64,000 nucleotides of DNA from QQWI01 sp964522015 (GTDB lineage: Bacteria > Bacillota > Clostridia > Peptostreptococcales > Acidaminobacteraceae). How positions within the stretch are numbered: the first letter of the stretch is position 1; each line of letters opens with the position of its first letter. Under the pieces are notes generated by a model. It was not told where the DNA came from and made no database searches. It saw only the letters and a program-made list of their open reading frames with translations. Where the stretch lies: NCBI GenBank assembly GCA_964522015.1, contig CAZFST010000009.1:1-64000 (forward strand). The letters are read 5' to 3'. This document shows positions 7,951-16,461 of this stretch, one piece after another. A program made the position numbers and the translations under genes.

Positions 7951-8985
7951 CTAAACCAAGTTCAACTTCAAATCGGATTCCTCTCCTGGATAGTGCGCAA
8001 TCACCTCAAAGCCATGTCGGAGGTAAAGACTCATGGCATCATCATTGCCCTCGCAAACCGTTGTCACTAGGGACTTAGCCCCCTGCCCAAAACCTGTGAT
8101 AGCCTCATTTGGGCTGCAGTCCTGGCTATTCACAGCTTTTGCCCAATTGATAATGGCAATCACGGCCTTGCTACCAAAACCGCGCCCTTGCCACTGCTTA
8201 TCAATCATCATATTCCACAAGAAAATGTAATTGCCTGTTTCAGTTTCGGCATCGACTCTATTGTAGCGCAGGAGACATGAGCCCACCATCAATCCATCGA
8301 CAGTGAGTCCGAAGGCAACTATTCGATCCCGATAAGCATAAGCCATTGCCAGTGCCTTAGTGCCATCCATTAAAAAGTCCTTCTGATGCTCATTGACCTT
8401 GATGTTCATATAGGCTTTAACATTGTGCTCATCTATGGCAGTGAGCAACACAGAAGCAGCAGAAAACTGTTCAAGAGCCTGTGCCGCGTCTGCTGTAAGC
8501 GGGCAGTCAAATAAGAGACTCTTCCCCTGTCGTCCTACTTTGACATAGCCCAAGGATTCATGGAGTCTTAAGGAGGCGATATTGTCGTCAAATACCTGTG
8601 TATTGCGAACCACGTTGATGCCAATGGCCTTTGCTCGTTCTAGAGCAACGCCCATTGCCTGTTTTGCAATGCCCTTGCCTCGAAACAGTCCATCGCCGAT
8701 AACTACAGGCATGTTTTCTTGTTTAACACAAATATCGCCAATGGGCTTAAATTGGCCGTTTACCATAGCCTCGATAAAGTAAAGTTCACCATGTTCGACC
8801 AGATAATCATACATGCGTATGATGTAGTCCATATTAACAGGTTGGGTAAGTCCTTCAGAATGCTTATACACAAAAGGATCCTGATACCATGGTAGCGCCC
8901 AGTGGTAGTCCCCTTGAAAGGCCCTGAGTCTTAACTCAGATGAAATCGGTAGTATGAACGGCTGGGTCTTTTTTATGATGGTCAT
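7951..8985 (-). CDS. tandem GNAT acetyltransferase (two domains)
   Basis: A 344-residue protein with two GNAT folds. The N-terminal domain (about 15-160) has IGDGLFRGKGIAKQAM, a Q/R-x-x-G-x-G/A acetyl-CoA loop, and NIASLRLHESLGYV. The C-terminal domain (about 175-344) has MMIDKQWQGRGFGSKAV and DDAMSLYLRHGFE, similar to BltD/spermidine acetyltransferases. I start at the ATG at 8985 (AGCAGGTG upstream); the longer frame to 9045 only mirrors the end of the TerD-VWA gene. Two-domain GNATs can have one catalytic and one structural domain; both loops look intact here. Confidence 0.85.
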   Translation of the reverse strand: MTIIKKTQPFILPISSELRLRAFQGDYHWALPWYQDPFVYKHSEGLTQPVNMDYIIRMYDYLVEHGELYFIEAMVNGQFKPIGDICVKQENMPVVIGDGLFRGKGIAKQAMGVALERAKAIGINVVRNTQVFDDNIASLRLHESLGYVKVGRQGKSLLFDCPLTADAAQALEQFSAASVLLTAIDEHNVKAYMNIKVNEHQKDFLMDGTKALAMAYAYRDRIVAFGLTVDGLMVGSCLLRYNRVDAETETGNYIFLWNMMIDKQWQGRGFGSKAVIAIINWAKAVNSQDCSPNEAITGFGQGAKSLVTTVCEGNDDAMSLYLRHGFEVIAHYPGEESDLKLNLV

Positions 8986-9008
8986 GTTAACACCTGCTTT
9001 TTTAAATT

Positions 9009-10298
9009 TTAAAAAATACCCAGGCCCTTGGCTTCCTTCAACCACGCTGGAAACTCGGCCAGCATCCGGGAATACAACTCGGTATTCTCTACGCGGCCAA
9101 TGTCATCTAGCGAAAAGAAGTTTGCATTGTCTACTTTACGACCTGGCAAATTATCTATTGCCTCTACTACACCATAATCGCCACCGCCTATGCCGACGAA
9201 TTGCCAAAATATTGGATACTCAGCAGCGCTTGTAATGAGTTTTTTCACTTTCCCTTCATTGGCCGTGGCACCATCGGTGATGCATAGCACATAGGCTGGT
9301 AGTTTACTCATCCTGTATTCGTCTATTACCTCTTCGATTGCAGGGGCTAAATTGGTGCCACTGCCATAGTCCTTCATCAACGATACCCAATCTTGAGTCG
9401 CTGATGTATAGTTATTAATGCTGATTGACGGCATCCTCTTGCTGGTTTTGCCAAAATACCACATCTCGAATTCGCCATCGTCGTCAAATTGCATTGCTAA
9501 TGGCACCATTTTATCGATCACGCTTTGCACTGTGCCCTTTTTAAATGTTGCTTTCATTGATCCAGAAATGTCAATCAACAGTGCCACTTGTGCAACCGTT
9601 TCTGTTAATTTGTACTTCTCTAATGAAACTCTTAGGGGCTTAGCAAGAGACACTAATTGTGGGGCATCTTTCTCTAGCCGCTTTTCCAGCGACACCTTTA
9701 TCGGTGCAGGCGCTAGTTGTGGTTGGGGCACCGGTTGTGATTGTGGCACTGAAACAGGTGTTGGGACTGGCCCATCGGTTTCAGGCACCTCTTCTCCGCC
9801 ATAGTGTGCTAGCAAGGCTGACAGTCCGCCATTAAAACCACTTGCAACTGCTGCGATACGCCAGCCATCCTTCTGGTAGATCTCAATGGCAATAACAGCC
9901 TTCTCACTATTAAAATCAGACCCATTTAAGTTGAGGGTCAATGTTTCGTTGTTTTGTGATACTTTGACCACTAATGAAGATAATTTTGCTAACGTGTCGT
10001 TGCCATCCACACTCAAGGTGAACACTAGCTTATTGATGTGATTAGGTAGTCTAGAGAGTGACACCACGTAGGAGGAGTTGCCGCCTGAGCCTTGCAGTAC
10101 AATTTCTTTATTGGGAGACGCCGTTTGATTGTAAAAAACCATGTAATGATCATCTGTCAATTGATTGGCAGCGTTTACGCCAAAACAACAAGAGTCGTAT
10201 TCGCCACTGCCTTTGGTTTCAAGTGTTATGGTGATTTCTTTTGATTCATCAAAGTATTTATTGAGTGCACTTCTAAAACCTCTTTGCATCTCGACCAT
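9009..10298 (-). CDS. TerD-VWA fusion protein (tellurite-resistance/TerF-like)
   Basis: A 429-residue cytoplasmic protein. Residues 1-168 form a TerD domain (SGEYDSCCFGVNAANQL, IAIEIYQKDGWRIAAVASGF). Residues 170-200 form a Pro/Gln linker. Residues 235-429 form a von Willebrand A domain with the metal site D243-x-S-G-S, followed by GTNLAPAIEEV and ITDGATANEG. TerD domains bind calcium; TerF-like VWA partners belong to stress and phage-defence modules. No other ter genes are present. The start has AAAGGAG eight bases upstream. A collapsed remnant of the same gene lies at 12003-12110. Confidence 0.9.
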   Translation of the reverse strand: MVEMQRGFRSALNKYFDESKEITITLETKGSGEYDSCCFGVNAANQLTDDHYMVFYNQTASPNKEIVLQGSGGNSSYVVSLSRLPNHINKLVFTLSVDGNDTLAKLSSLVVKVSQNNETLTLNLNGSDFNSEKAVIAIEIYQKDGWRIAAVASGFNGGLSALLAHYGGEEVPETDGPVPTPVSVPQSQPVPQPQLAPAPIKVSLEKRLEKDAPQLVSLAKPLRVSLEKYKLTETVAQVALLIDISGSMKATFKKGTVQSVIDKMVPLAMQFDDDGEFEMWYFGKTSKRMPSISINNYTSATQDWVSLMKDYGSGTNLAPAIEEVIDEYRMSKLPAYVLCITDGATANEGKVKKLITSAAEYPIFWQFVGIGGGDYGVVEAIDNLPGRKVDNANFFSLDDIGRVENTELYSRMLAEFPAWLKEAKGLGIF

Positions 10299-10332
10299 GT
10301 GATTTTCTCCTTTATAGACACTTATTTGAGTT

Positions 10333-10794
10333 TTAATTGAGCTTTGGCATGATATATGGGCGTTTCTGATTGTTTTTCTTTTCTGTCTCTGAAAAATAGG
10401 TCTCTATTTTTGCAAACCGGGCAGATAATAAACTCAGTGGGTTATCATTGTGCATATAGAGACTGACTGTGTTTGGTGAGATAATGAACACCTTGCGCTC
10501 AAAGGCCTTTTGGACAATGACCATTTTCGTAAGCCCACCATAGATTGTAACTTGCTGCGCCATATCACGGGTGAAGTTTTGACTGTCGTAGGCGGTGATT
10601 TCACGCTGAAGTTGGTTCAACTGGTTTAGCTGCACTTGCACGTCTTTATGATTATACTGGGCACTGCGTTCTGTTTTTATGTACTCAAATTTTGGTGTGG
10701 TTGTATAGGTCAATATGTATTGGGTCTGGGTGATTAGATACACGACTGTACACAAAAACAGCAACAGAATCGTAGTTAATGTCTGTTTAAACAT
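10333..10794 (-). CDS. small membrane-anchored hypothetical protein
   Basis: A 153-residue protein with one N-terminal membrane helix (TTILLLFLCTVVYLITQTQ) and an extracytoplasmic part. That part holds a predicted coiled coil (VQVQLNQLNQLQREI) and an IYGGLTKMVIVQ strand region. I do not recognise the family. The ATG at 10794 overlaps the end of the GNAT gene by 8 bases (GATGTTTAA), so translation is probably coupled. It is followed 34 bp later by the TerD-VWA gene. Confidence 0.6.
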   Translation of the reverse strand: MFKQTLTTILLLFLCTVVYLITQTQYILTYTTTPKFEYIKTERSAQYNHKDVQVQLNQLNQLQREITAYDSQNFTRDMAQQVTIYGGLTKMVIVQKAFERKVFIISPNTVSLYMHNDNPLSLLSARFAKIETYFSETEKKNNQKRPYIMPKLN

Positions 10795-11290
10795 CAAGGT
10801 ACGCTATGGCGATTTCCTTATTCTCGACTGATAACGCCTCTAAGCTCGCATAAAACCTTTTTGCTTCTTGATTATCTGCAGTAAATAGATAACAATTTGT
10901 AGCGCCGACTTTTTTAGTGTACTCAAGTGCTTCGTTAATTAGCAGTTTACCAATGCCTTTCTTTCGACTGGCTATCTCGACATAGATCCAGTCGATGTAA
11001 ACCGATTTGCCAAAATCCGTCAAGCTCTTTTGTATTATGAGATCACAACGACCAATAACTTCGCTTCCATTATGTAGACAAATCACTTGATTGTTTTCAG
11101 TATCAAAATTGCACTTATTCACGTTTTCGATAAAATCATTTTCATCAAACCCACTTGCCCAAATATCTGGCTCGGATTTTCTGATTGCTCTTTCAAATTC
11201 AATTAGCAAGTTCTTATTGCTATTATTGATATAAATTTCTTTGTAATCCACAAGGCACCCCCGCCATTTTTCATATAAAAATAGAACCAT
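10787..11290 (-). CDS. GNAT family N-acetyltransferase
   Basis: A single GNAT domain of about 155 residues: YIDWIYVEIASRKKGIGKLL holds the R-x-x-G-x-G acetyl-CoA loop, and NQEAKRFYASL is the C-terminal helix motif. The start is uncertain: ATG at 11290, or GTG at 11251, which has GGGGGTG just upstream. A TATGAT box near 11316 on the minus strand, inside the duplicated terminator block, may be its -10 element. The substrate is unknown. Confidence 0.8.
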   Translation of the reverse strand: MVLFLYEKWRGCLVDYKEIYINNSNKNLLIEFERAIRKSEPDIWASGFDENDFIENVNKCNFDTENNQVICLHNGSEVIGRCDLIIQKSLTDFGKSVYIDWIYVEIASRKKGIGKLLINEALEYTKKVGATNCYLFTADNQEAKRFYASLEALSVENKEIAIAYLDV

Positions 11291-11309
11291 CTCACCACAC
11301 TGTTAGCTT

Positions 11310-11377
11310 ATTTACATCATAGCATAAGAACAGTAAAAATCCTCCTATTTTATTTGATAGGAGGATTTTTTATGGGC
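11310..11377. repeat. 68-bp duplicated terminator block, copy 2
   Basis: This is the second copy of the block at 5228-5295, differing at two loop bases. Here it abuts the stop codon of the XRE regulator gene, which suggests it is the original copy serving as that gene's terminator. Confidence 0.8.
11335..11371 (-). terminator. rho-independent terminator of the XRE gene
   Basis: AAAAATCCTCCT pairs with AGGAGGATTTTT with T-runs on both sides. It lies 6 bases past the stop of the XRE-FliG-like gene on the minus strand. Confidence 0.85.
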
Positions 11378-11856
11378 TAAAGCCCTCGGGATTCAATCAA
11401 GCTGAGATTAATCATTTCTATTATCTTGTTATGGACAAGTTCCACATCTGATACTCTCACTGGGCCAATCAATTTGATTTCATTTTCAAGATTTGATTCT
11501 GGAAACAGCTCAATTAGCAATTTGCACACTGCTGGTGAAGCACCTTTAGCTGCAATGATAACGTCCGTTATTTGAAAACGACTTAATACTTTTATAATGA
11601 TCTCTTTATTTACTTTGGTGATTTCTTCAAAGCTACTAATGCCATGTTGTATCGGCTTCTCTATTAGATCGTTTACAGTCAATGAAAACAACTTTGAGAG
11701 ATGCAATAGCACTTCAAGATCTGGCAAGGACACTGCATTCTCCCATTTTGACACCGCTTGTCTTGATACACTTAAAAAACTTGCCAAATCATCCTGTGTC
11801 CACTTTTTCATAAGTCTCAAAGAACTGATGTTTGACGCAAATATCTTGATATTCAT
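11377..11856 (-). CDS. XRE regulator with FliG C-terminal-like domain
   Basis: A 159-residue protein. Residues 8-65 form a Cro/CI-type helix-turn-helix (WTQDDLASFLSVSRQAVSKWEN). Residues 76-156 match the conserved FliG segment: FEEI, then IIIKVL, then KGASPAV (104-110), then GPVRVSDVE (131-139) and KIIEMI. In FliG the same order is FEDI, KVL, LKGAS, GPVRLSDVEEAQQKI. FliG is the flagellar switch protein; no flagellar gene is near. The joining of a DNA-binding domain to a FliG-like module is unusual. It starts at an ATG with AGGCAGGTG upstream. The FliG match is my reading of motifs and needs a profile search. Confidence 0.8.
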   Translation of the reverse strand: MNIKIFASNISSLRLMKKWTQDDLASFLSVSRQAVSKWENAVSLPDLEVLLHLSKLFSLTVNDLIEKPIQHGISSFEEITKVNKEIIIKVLSRFQITDVIIAAKGASPAVCKLLIELFPESNLENEIKLIGPVRVSDVELVHNKIIEMINLSLIESRGL

Positions 11857-12002
11857 ATGGTCACCTGCCTTTAAGACAATGATATTTCTTTTATGAGCGT
11901 TTTGCTAGAACTTGTTAGTCGCTGGTTGTTAACCCATGGTTGCAGGTATATTGTTGAATGTCACCATTGCTCAAAACAAGACATAATTATGCTTAATCAG
12001 AC

Positions 12003-12110
12003 TTAAAAAATACCCAGGCCCTTGGCTTCCTTCAGCCACGTCGGGAACTCGGCGAGCATCCGCGAACACAACTCGATATTCGCCACTGCCAGTGGTTGCA
12101 TTTCGACCAT
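12003..12110 (-). pseudogene. 35-codon collapsed copy of the TerD-VWA gene
   Basis: This is an internally deleted duplicate. It keeps the start region (GGAGGAAAGC, ATG GTC GAA ATG CAA), a few bases from the GSGEY region and the last 24 codons (SRMLAEFP to KEAKGLGIF and the stop). The upstream junction shares a GAATA word with the downstream source, consistent with slipped recombination. The result is an open 35-residue frame starting MVEMQPLAVANIEL, still with a good ribosome binding site. It is probably a pseudogene, though translation is possible. Confidence 0.8.
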
Positions 12111-12149
12111 ATGCTTTCCTCCTTAACAAACAGTACCATTCACAATCCA

Positions 12150-13046
12150 TTAATTCCAAGAATGACTTGTCACATGCCATTTTTCATATAATTTTTCTTC
12201 ACGAACTATTGCGCACCATACAGGTGATAAAAACTGATCCAACATACTTAAAACTTCAGTAAATTCAATGAAAGGCAACTTTAGTCTACGTATAAAATCT
12301 TTCCACTTCTTTTGCATATCTGGATTTTTATCGAATTCAATTATATTTGAAAATGTGCTTTCTTCATACCTAGTGCCACGGTTTTGTAAAGTTTCAAAAA
12401 TTGCTTCTTGAAGCTTAGAACCATCAAAATCAAACATATTAGCTAAATACCATATATCATAAAAATCCTTCATCCTGCTAGTTAACTCTAGCCTTTGTAT
12501 AATTGCATCAAACTTCTCTGCAATTGTGCTTTCTAGCGAGTAAGTAACTATCTCTGGTGGCTCAAATTCTGATAATTGTACAGGCATGCTTCGTCTTTCA
12601 GCCCTTGGAATAATAATATCGCCAACACCTATATCAACATTAAAAGGCGTTCTACTATTCTTAATCTTACCTATAATTTGAAAACTAAAACCTCTATACT
12701 TACGATGCTCTGAAATGATTTCAAATCCTCTTGACTCCAGTTCAATGAAATCGTTCCCCGTTTCAGCACTGTTTATTTCGTCTATCATGTGCTTAATATC
12801 TTCTAGGTTGTTTGGAATCCGCCTCAGCAAAAAATCAATATCAACGGTTGCTCTACTTTCAAAATTTGTTAGTGTATAGATGAATAAGCCACCCTTTAAA
12901 ACCAAGTTGTCTTTATATTGTGAATGAGACAATCGTCTTAAAAATTCTTCTTGGCAGAAAAGTTGAAGTAGTAATTGAAGTGATTTTCCAGTTTCCTTCG
13001 ATTTACTTTTTAATTTTGCTAGAACAGAAGCACCTATGTCTGACAT
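12150..13046 (-). CDS. abiEii: AbiEii-type nucleotidyltransferase toxin
   Basis: A 298-residue type IV toxin-antitoxin toxin of the AbiEii/AbiGii family. Motifs: LKGGLFIY (about 50), RATVDIDFL (nucleotidyltransferase D-x-D), EKFDAIIQR, and RMKDFYDIW. The family transfers nucleotides to tRNA or other targets and blocks growth; it gives abortive phage resistance. The ATG at 13046 overlaps the TAA of the antitoxin gene (TAATG), the usual coupled arrangement. Confidence 0.9.
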   Translation of the reverse strand: MSDIGASVLAKLKSKSKETGKSLQLLLQLFCQEEFLRRLSHSQYKDNLVLKGGLFIYTLTNFESRATVDIDFLLRRIPNNLEDIKHMIDEINSAETGNDFIELESRGFEIISEHRKYRGFSFQIIGKIKNSRTPFNVDIGVGDIIIPRAERRSMPVQLSEFEPPEIVTYSLESTIAEKFDAIIQRLELTSRMKDFYDIWYLANMFDFDGSKLQEAIFETLQNRGTRYEESTFSNIIEFDKNPDMQKKWKDFIRRLKLPFIEFTEVLSMLDQFLSPVWCAIVREEKLYEKWHVTSHSWN

Positions 13047-13678
13047 TATAACCACACCCCAATTCTTTCACTAACCTTTTTCAACATGTTACGCTGCTTT
13101 GCATACTTGATTAAATTTGATATAGATTTATTTGAATCACTTATATAGGCCTGTATCGCCTTGTTATATGTTTCTTTGTCCATTTTGTTTTCATTTCTAA
13201 TACATTCACACAACAATCGATCTTTGTCAAAGATTTTCATTGTCACATCTTCGAATTTAGCTTCTAAAACACCATATCCAAGATGCTTCTTTTCCATATA
13301 ATAAGGTTTTACATAGGGATAATCTATCTTAAATCTAGATTTTGATGTATCTCTATCAATTGCAATGTCCCATTCAAGAGGTGTTCTGTCGCTATATTGA
13401 TAATAGAACAATGCAGCGTACATGCAAATGACGCCATCTGGAAACATTGCTGCAATCAGTGAGGATTCACTTGGTTCGACATCTTTATTAACAACTTGAT
13501 ACCACCCTTGTCTTACTTTTTCAAGATATCCTTTTTCAACAAGCGCATTAATATCTTTTTGATAAAGGTGTAACTCTTGCAGTTCAGATCTTTTCATTAG
13601 TGTGCTTTTGTGTACTACACTTTTTTTATATTCCAAGATCCTAGCAAACTTTATCTCCAAATTCTCCATGCTGCTCAT
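13046..13678 (-). CDS. abiEi: AbiEi-type antitoxin/autorepressor
   Basis: A 210-residue protein with an N-terminal winged-helix region (LMKRSELQELHLYQKDINALVEKGYLEKVRQGWY, residues about 25-60) and an AbiEi C-terminal domain (SSLIAAMFPDGVICMYAALFYY, then VTMKIFDKDRLLCECI). In studied systems AbiEi represses its own promoter at inverted repeats and neutralises AbiEii. I start at the ATG at 13678 (MSSMENL), six bases behind GAGGTGG. Confidence 0.88.
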   Translation of the reverse strand: MSSMENLEIKFARILEYKKSVVHKSTLMKRSELQELHLYQKDINALVEKGYLEKVRQGWYQVVNKDVEPSESSLIAAMFPDGVICMYAALFYYQYSDRTPLEWDIAIDRDTSKSRFKIDYPYVKPYYMEKKHLGYGVLEAKFEDVTMKIFDKDRLLCECIRNENKMDKETYNKAIQAYISDSNKSISNLIKYAKQRNMLKKVSERIGVWL

Positions 13679-13725
13679 ATGAAACCACCTCATTTCATCA
13701 CGCATTGCGGTACTTTTATATAAAA

Positions 13726-13754
13726 ATAGTATTAAATTCTCCACAAAAAGTCAA
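13726..13754 (-). promoter_or_regulatory. sigma-A promoter of abiEi-abiEii
   Basis: On the minus strand TTGACT (13749-13754), a 17-base spacer and TACTAT (13726-13731) lie upstream of abiEi. Confidence 0.75.
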
Positions 13755-13761
13755 TACAATT

Positions 13762-13789
13762 ATGCCGCACTTAGGTGCGACTGCGGCAT
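13762..13789. promoter_or_regulatory. inverted repeat upstream of the abiE promoter
   Basis: ATGCCGCA and TGCGGCAT flank a 12-base centre, just upstream of the -35 box. Position and symmetry suit an AbiEi operator. It could also act as a plus-strand terminator (TTTTTAT follows), but no plus-strand gene runs into it. Confidence 0.5.
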
Positions 13790-13891
13790 TTTTATATCAC
13801 TGTATTGCTTAACAACATATCAAAAATGAATGACAATTAGCCCTCTGTTCACAGGAATTCTGCTAACACTCTACTAAAAGTTTTTAACTCT

Positions 13892-13970
13892 CCGGACTAC
13901 GGTTTTCATTATGATAGTTCTGGAACGCTGCTGACTTTAGAGCACCATCACCAAATAGCCAGAATCATAC
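13892..13970 (-). repeat. dispersed element, copy D
   Basis: A copy of the approximately 70-bp dispersed element, 3' of the intact MFS gene. Together with adjoining sequence 13845-14053 it is homologous to 1245-1449. The rest of the gap 13790-14053 shows nothing else. Confidence 0.55.
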
Positions 13971-14053
13971 TTTATACGCAAAAGAAAATCCACCAGTCTA
14001 GTCAACTGATGGATCTTTATTGCAGATTCTTTTGATTTTATTATTTGCTCACT

Positions 14054-15349
14054 TTAATGATTATCTTGTTTATTTACTTCAACCAGGTCATCGTCTGTAT
14101 TGTCCTTTTGATACAATTTCGAGAATTGCTTTTTATCTATTTTGTAGTTGTATGCGGCTATCAGGGTTGCTACGAGCCCCACCACTGTTAATAAGCCGAA
14201 TGTGGCATTGAATGACACGTTGTCTATAACAAAGGCGGTTATCAGCTGTCCGATTGTACCACCCAACATGTAGCAGATGCCGATGTAGCTGCTAACTCGC
14301 CCCCTGTGAGATGCGGGCACCCGCCTGCTGATGAAGGGGGAGCCACCGAGGGTATTCACAATTTCGCCGATTGTAAAGAAGGCCATCATCATAAAGAAGA
14401 TCCAGATGGCGGTATTGTTGATGAGGATCAAGTAACTTAGGGAATAGAGTCCGACCCCGAGAATGATTTTTGGGATTTCGGTGAAACGACTGAGCACTTT
14501 TGTCAGAATCGGCGTCAAGAGAACCACTAGAAAGCCGTTGAAACTTGAGATGAATCCGAAGATTCTTGCGCCCTCGGTGTTGAAGAGACTTGATAGATAA
14601 AGGGGCAAGGAGAAGCTCCATTGACCATAAACAAATGCACTAAAGAAGAAGATGCTCATCATGACAAGTACGGATTTTCTGTCTTTAAGCACATCCCAAG
14701 GCTTCATATCGTGGGCTTCGCTGTCTTCGTATGCGTTCTTTTCGTTTTCTTCCAGGTCTTTTACATCGATGACTTTAACAAGTGTAATGAGCATTAGTGT
14801 GGATATGAGGGTGGTCAATCCGTCAAAGATAAAGGCTAGATTGAGATAATTCTCAAACAGCAAACCACCGACTGCAGCGCCGAACATATAGCCTAAATTG
14901 TGGCCAAGATAGTTGAGGGAATAAACTTTTTCCCTTTCTGCGGGCTTTGTGGATTCTGCAATCAAGGCCTCAAAGGCAGGCATTTCCATATTGGTGAACA
15001 TGCCTGCCAGAATGAAGAGGGCAACCATCAAGTTGCCAGGTTGGATGACGGCGCAGATCATAAATAGCGTTACACTGGTCAGACTGAAGCTAATAATGAT
15101 CTTCTTCTTGTTGAACTTGTCAGCCAACTTGCCACCGAGTATCTGAGCCGGTAAAAACAGCACCATCACACCCATATTTAGGATGGCAATGAAGGTGGCT
15201 GAATACCCCATCTTTCTGCTTAATATCAGGGTTAGCAGGGGCCAAATGAAGGCCCCCATGGTGGTGACGAGCCTTGCAAAAAAGAATACATAGACGGACC
15301 TTGATAATCCCCTGTATTGAGAAAATAAGCTCCCGAGAATTTTCAACAT
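14054..15349 (-). CDS. MFS transporter
   Basis: A 431-residue major facilitator protein with about 12 hydrophobic segments. The loop 2-3 motif A variant is GGKLADKFNKKK (about 73-84), and a charged central loop (KDLEENEKNAYEDSEAHD) lies near 215. The second half holds RRVPASHRGRVSSY. It resembles multidrug-efflux or sugar-efflux MFS proteins; the substrate is unknown. It starts at an ATG with AGGAG upstream. A truncated duplicate of its 3' end lies at 1450-1735. Confidence 0.88.
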   Translation of the reverse strand: MLKILGSLFSQYRGLSRSVYVFFFARLVTTMGAFIWPLLTLILSRKMGYSATFIAILNMGVMVLFLPAQILGGKLADKFNKKKIIISFSLTSVTLFMICAVIQPGNLMVALFILAGMFTNMEMPAFEALIAESTKPAEREKVYSLNYLGHNLGYMFGAAVGGLLFENYLNLAFIFDGLTTLISTLMLITLVKVIDVKDLEENEKNAYEDSEAHDMKPWDVLKDRKSVLVMMSIFFFSAFVYGQWSFSLPLYLSSLFNTEGARIFGFISSFNGFLVVLLTPILTKVLSRFTEIPKIILGVGLYSLSYLILINNTAIWIFFMMMAFFTIGEIVNTLGGSPFISRRVPASHRGRVSSYIGICYMLGGTIGQLITAFVIDNVSFNATFGLLTVVGLVATLIAAYNYKIDKKQFSKLYQKDNTDDDLVEVNKQDNH

Positions 15350-15421
15350 GGTAACACTCCTGACTTCAAAATAATGGCCTTAAAGAAATAATTTCAAAGA
15401 AAGTGGCGCAATCCCTCAAAT

Positions 15422-16321
15422 CTAGTTTTTAACCCAACTGGGGTTTATGGCTTGCCCATCAACAGTTGTCAGTCTGATTTGATTAGTCCCGTCCAAATTC
15501 ATTTTATAGATTTCGTAGTGTCCGTCTCTGAGGGATGAAAATACGATGGTTTGTCCATCTGGAGAGAACTTTGGTTCCTCGTCATCTGCTGCATTATCTG
15601 TCAAGCGCACCAGGCTTTTGGTCTCAATGTTCATTGTATAGATTTCAAAGTTGCCATCCCGTTTTGACTGGAAAACGCAGCTTTTGCCATCGGCTGACCA
15701 GCTTGGCCACCAATCTTCCCCTGCCTGATCAGTTAATTGAAGGGTTGTTTTATTCTGTTGATCCATCATCCAAATATCGCCTCCACCCTCTAAATAATCA
15801 AAGTAGAGGATGTGTCGTCCATCAGGTGATAAGACACCGCCCTGAGCTTCCGACTCAATAACGGGCATAAGACCCGTTCCGTCACGATTGATTTGCCATA
15901 GCTCAGAATGCCACAGGGAATCCATGCTACTCCTTGTAAAAAACAGGGTCTGGCCATCTGCAATCCAAGATGGCGACCAATCCATAAACGAGGAGTCATC
16001 CGTCAATTGGCGGACTTTTTCTGTCGCAATATCCATGATATAAAGTGACCACTGGCTTTCACTTTCATGACAGTAAAAAGCTATTTCCTTACCATCAGGT
16101 GACACAACTGGACTATAGGCACGACCGGGCACACCTTTGATTAAAACTTGCCCCCTTCCGTCAGCGTTCATCCGATATAACTCCGAATTACTGCCATTGC
16201 CTTTAGCAAAGACAAGGGTTGCCTTTGAATTATCAGCCCCTTGGACTGAGTCTGTCTCTTTTAAGCTACAGCCCTGAAATAAAAAAAGTATGAGTATCAA
16301 AAGGCCCAAAGTTCTCTTCAT
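15422..16321 (-). CDS. TolB-like beta-propeller lipoprotein
   Basis: A 299-residue protein with a lipoprotein signal (LILILFLFQGC, acylated Cys about residue 18). Six PD40/WD40-like repeats follow with the S-PDG-x-x-I-x-F pattern (VVSPDGKEIAFY, GVLSPDGRHILYF, KFSPDGQTIVFSS). It is presumably anchored to the outer face of the membrane. The ATG at 16321 is nine bases behind AGGAGG; the ATG nine bases earlier touches the binding site and is unlikely. The role is not known; such propellers bind peptides or polysaccharides. Confidence 0.85.
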   Translation of the reverse strand: MKRTLGLLILILFLFQGCSLKETDSVQGADNSKATLVFAKGNGSNSELYRMNADGRGQVLIKGVPGRAYSPVVSPDGKEIAFYCHESESQWSLYIMDIATEKVRQLTDDSSFMDWSPSWIADGQTLFFTRSSMDSLWHSELWQINRDGTGLMPVIESEAQGGVLSPDGRHILYFDYLEGGGDIWMMDQQNKTTLQLTDQAGEDWWPSWSADGKSCVFQSKRDGNFEIYTMNIETKSLVRLTDNAADDEEPKFSPDGQTIVFSSLRDGHYEIYKMNLDGTNQIRLTTVDGQAINPSWVKN

Positions 16322-16461
16322 CCTAACCATCCTCCTATTAACTTGCGATTACGTACCTATCCAGAAATCCAGAAATATGGATAGTTGCTTGATTAATTTT
16401 TACTACGAAGGGGTAAATAAGTAAAAACCTAGTTTCAAAATTAAGAAAGTGAGGCTTTAAT

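Noticed and set aside
11971..12180. 69-residue minus-strand frame across the TerD-VWA remnant
   Set aside because: It runs in a different frame from the parental gene and has no ribosome site; the parental-frame remnant is 12003-12110.
1245..14053. Insertion sequence behind the duplications
   Set aside because: No transposase fragment and no terminal inverted repeats are visible at the duplicate edges.
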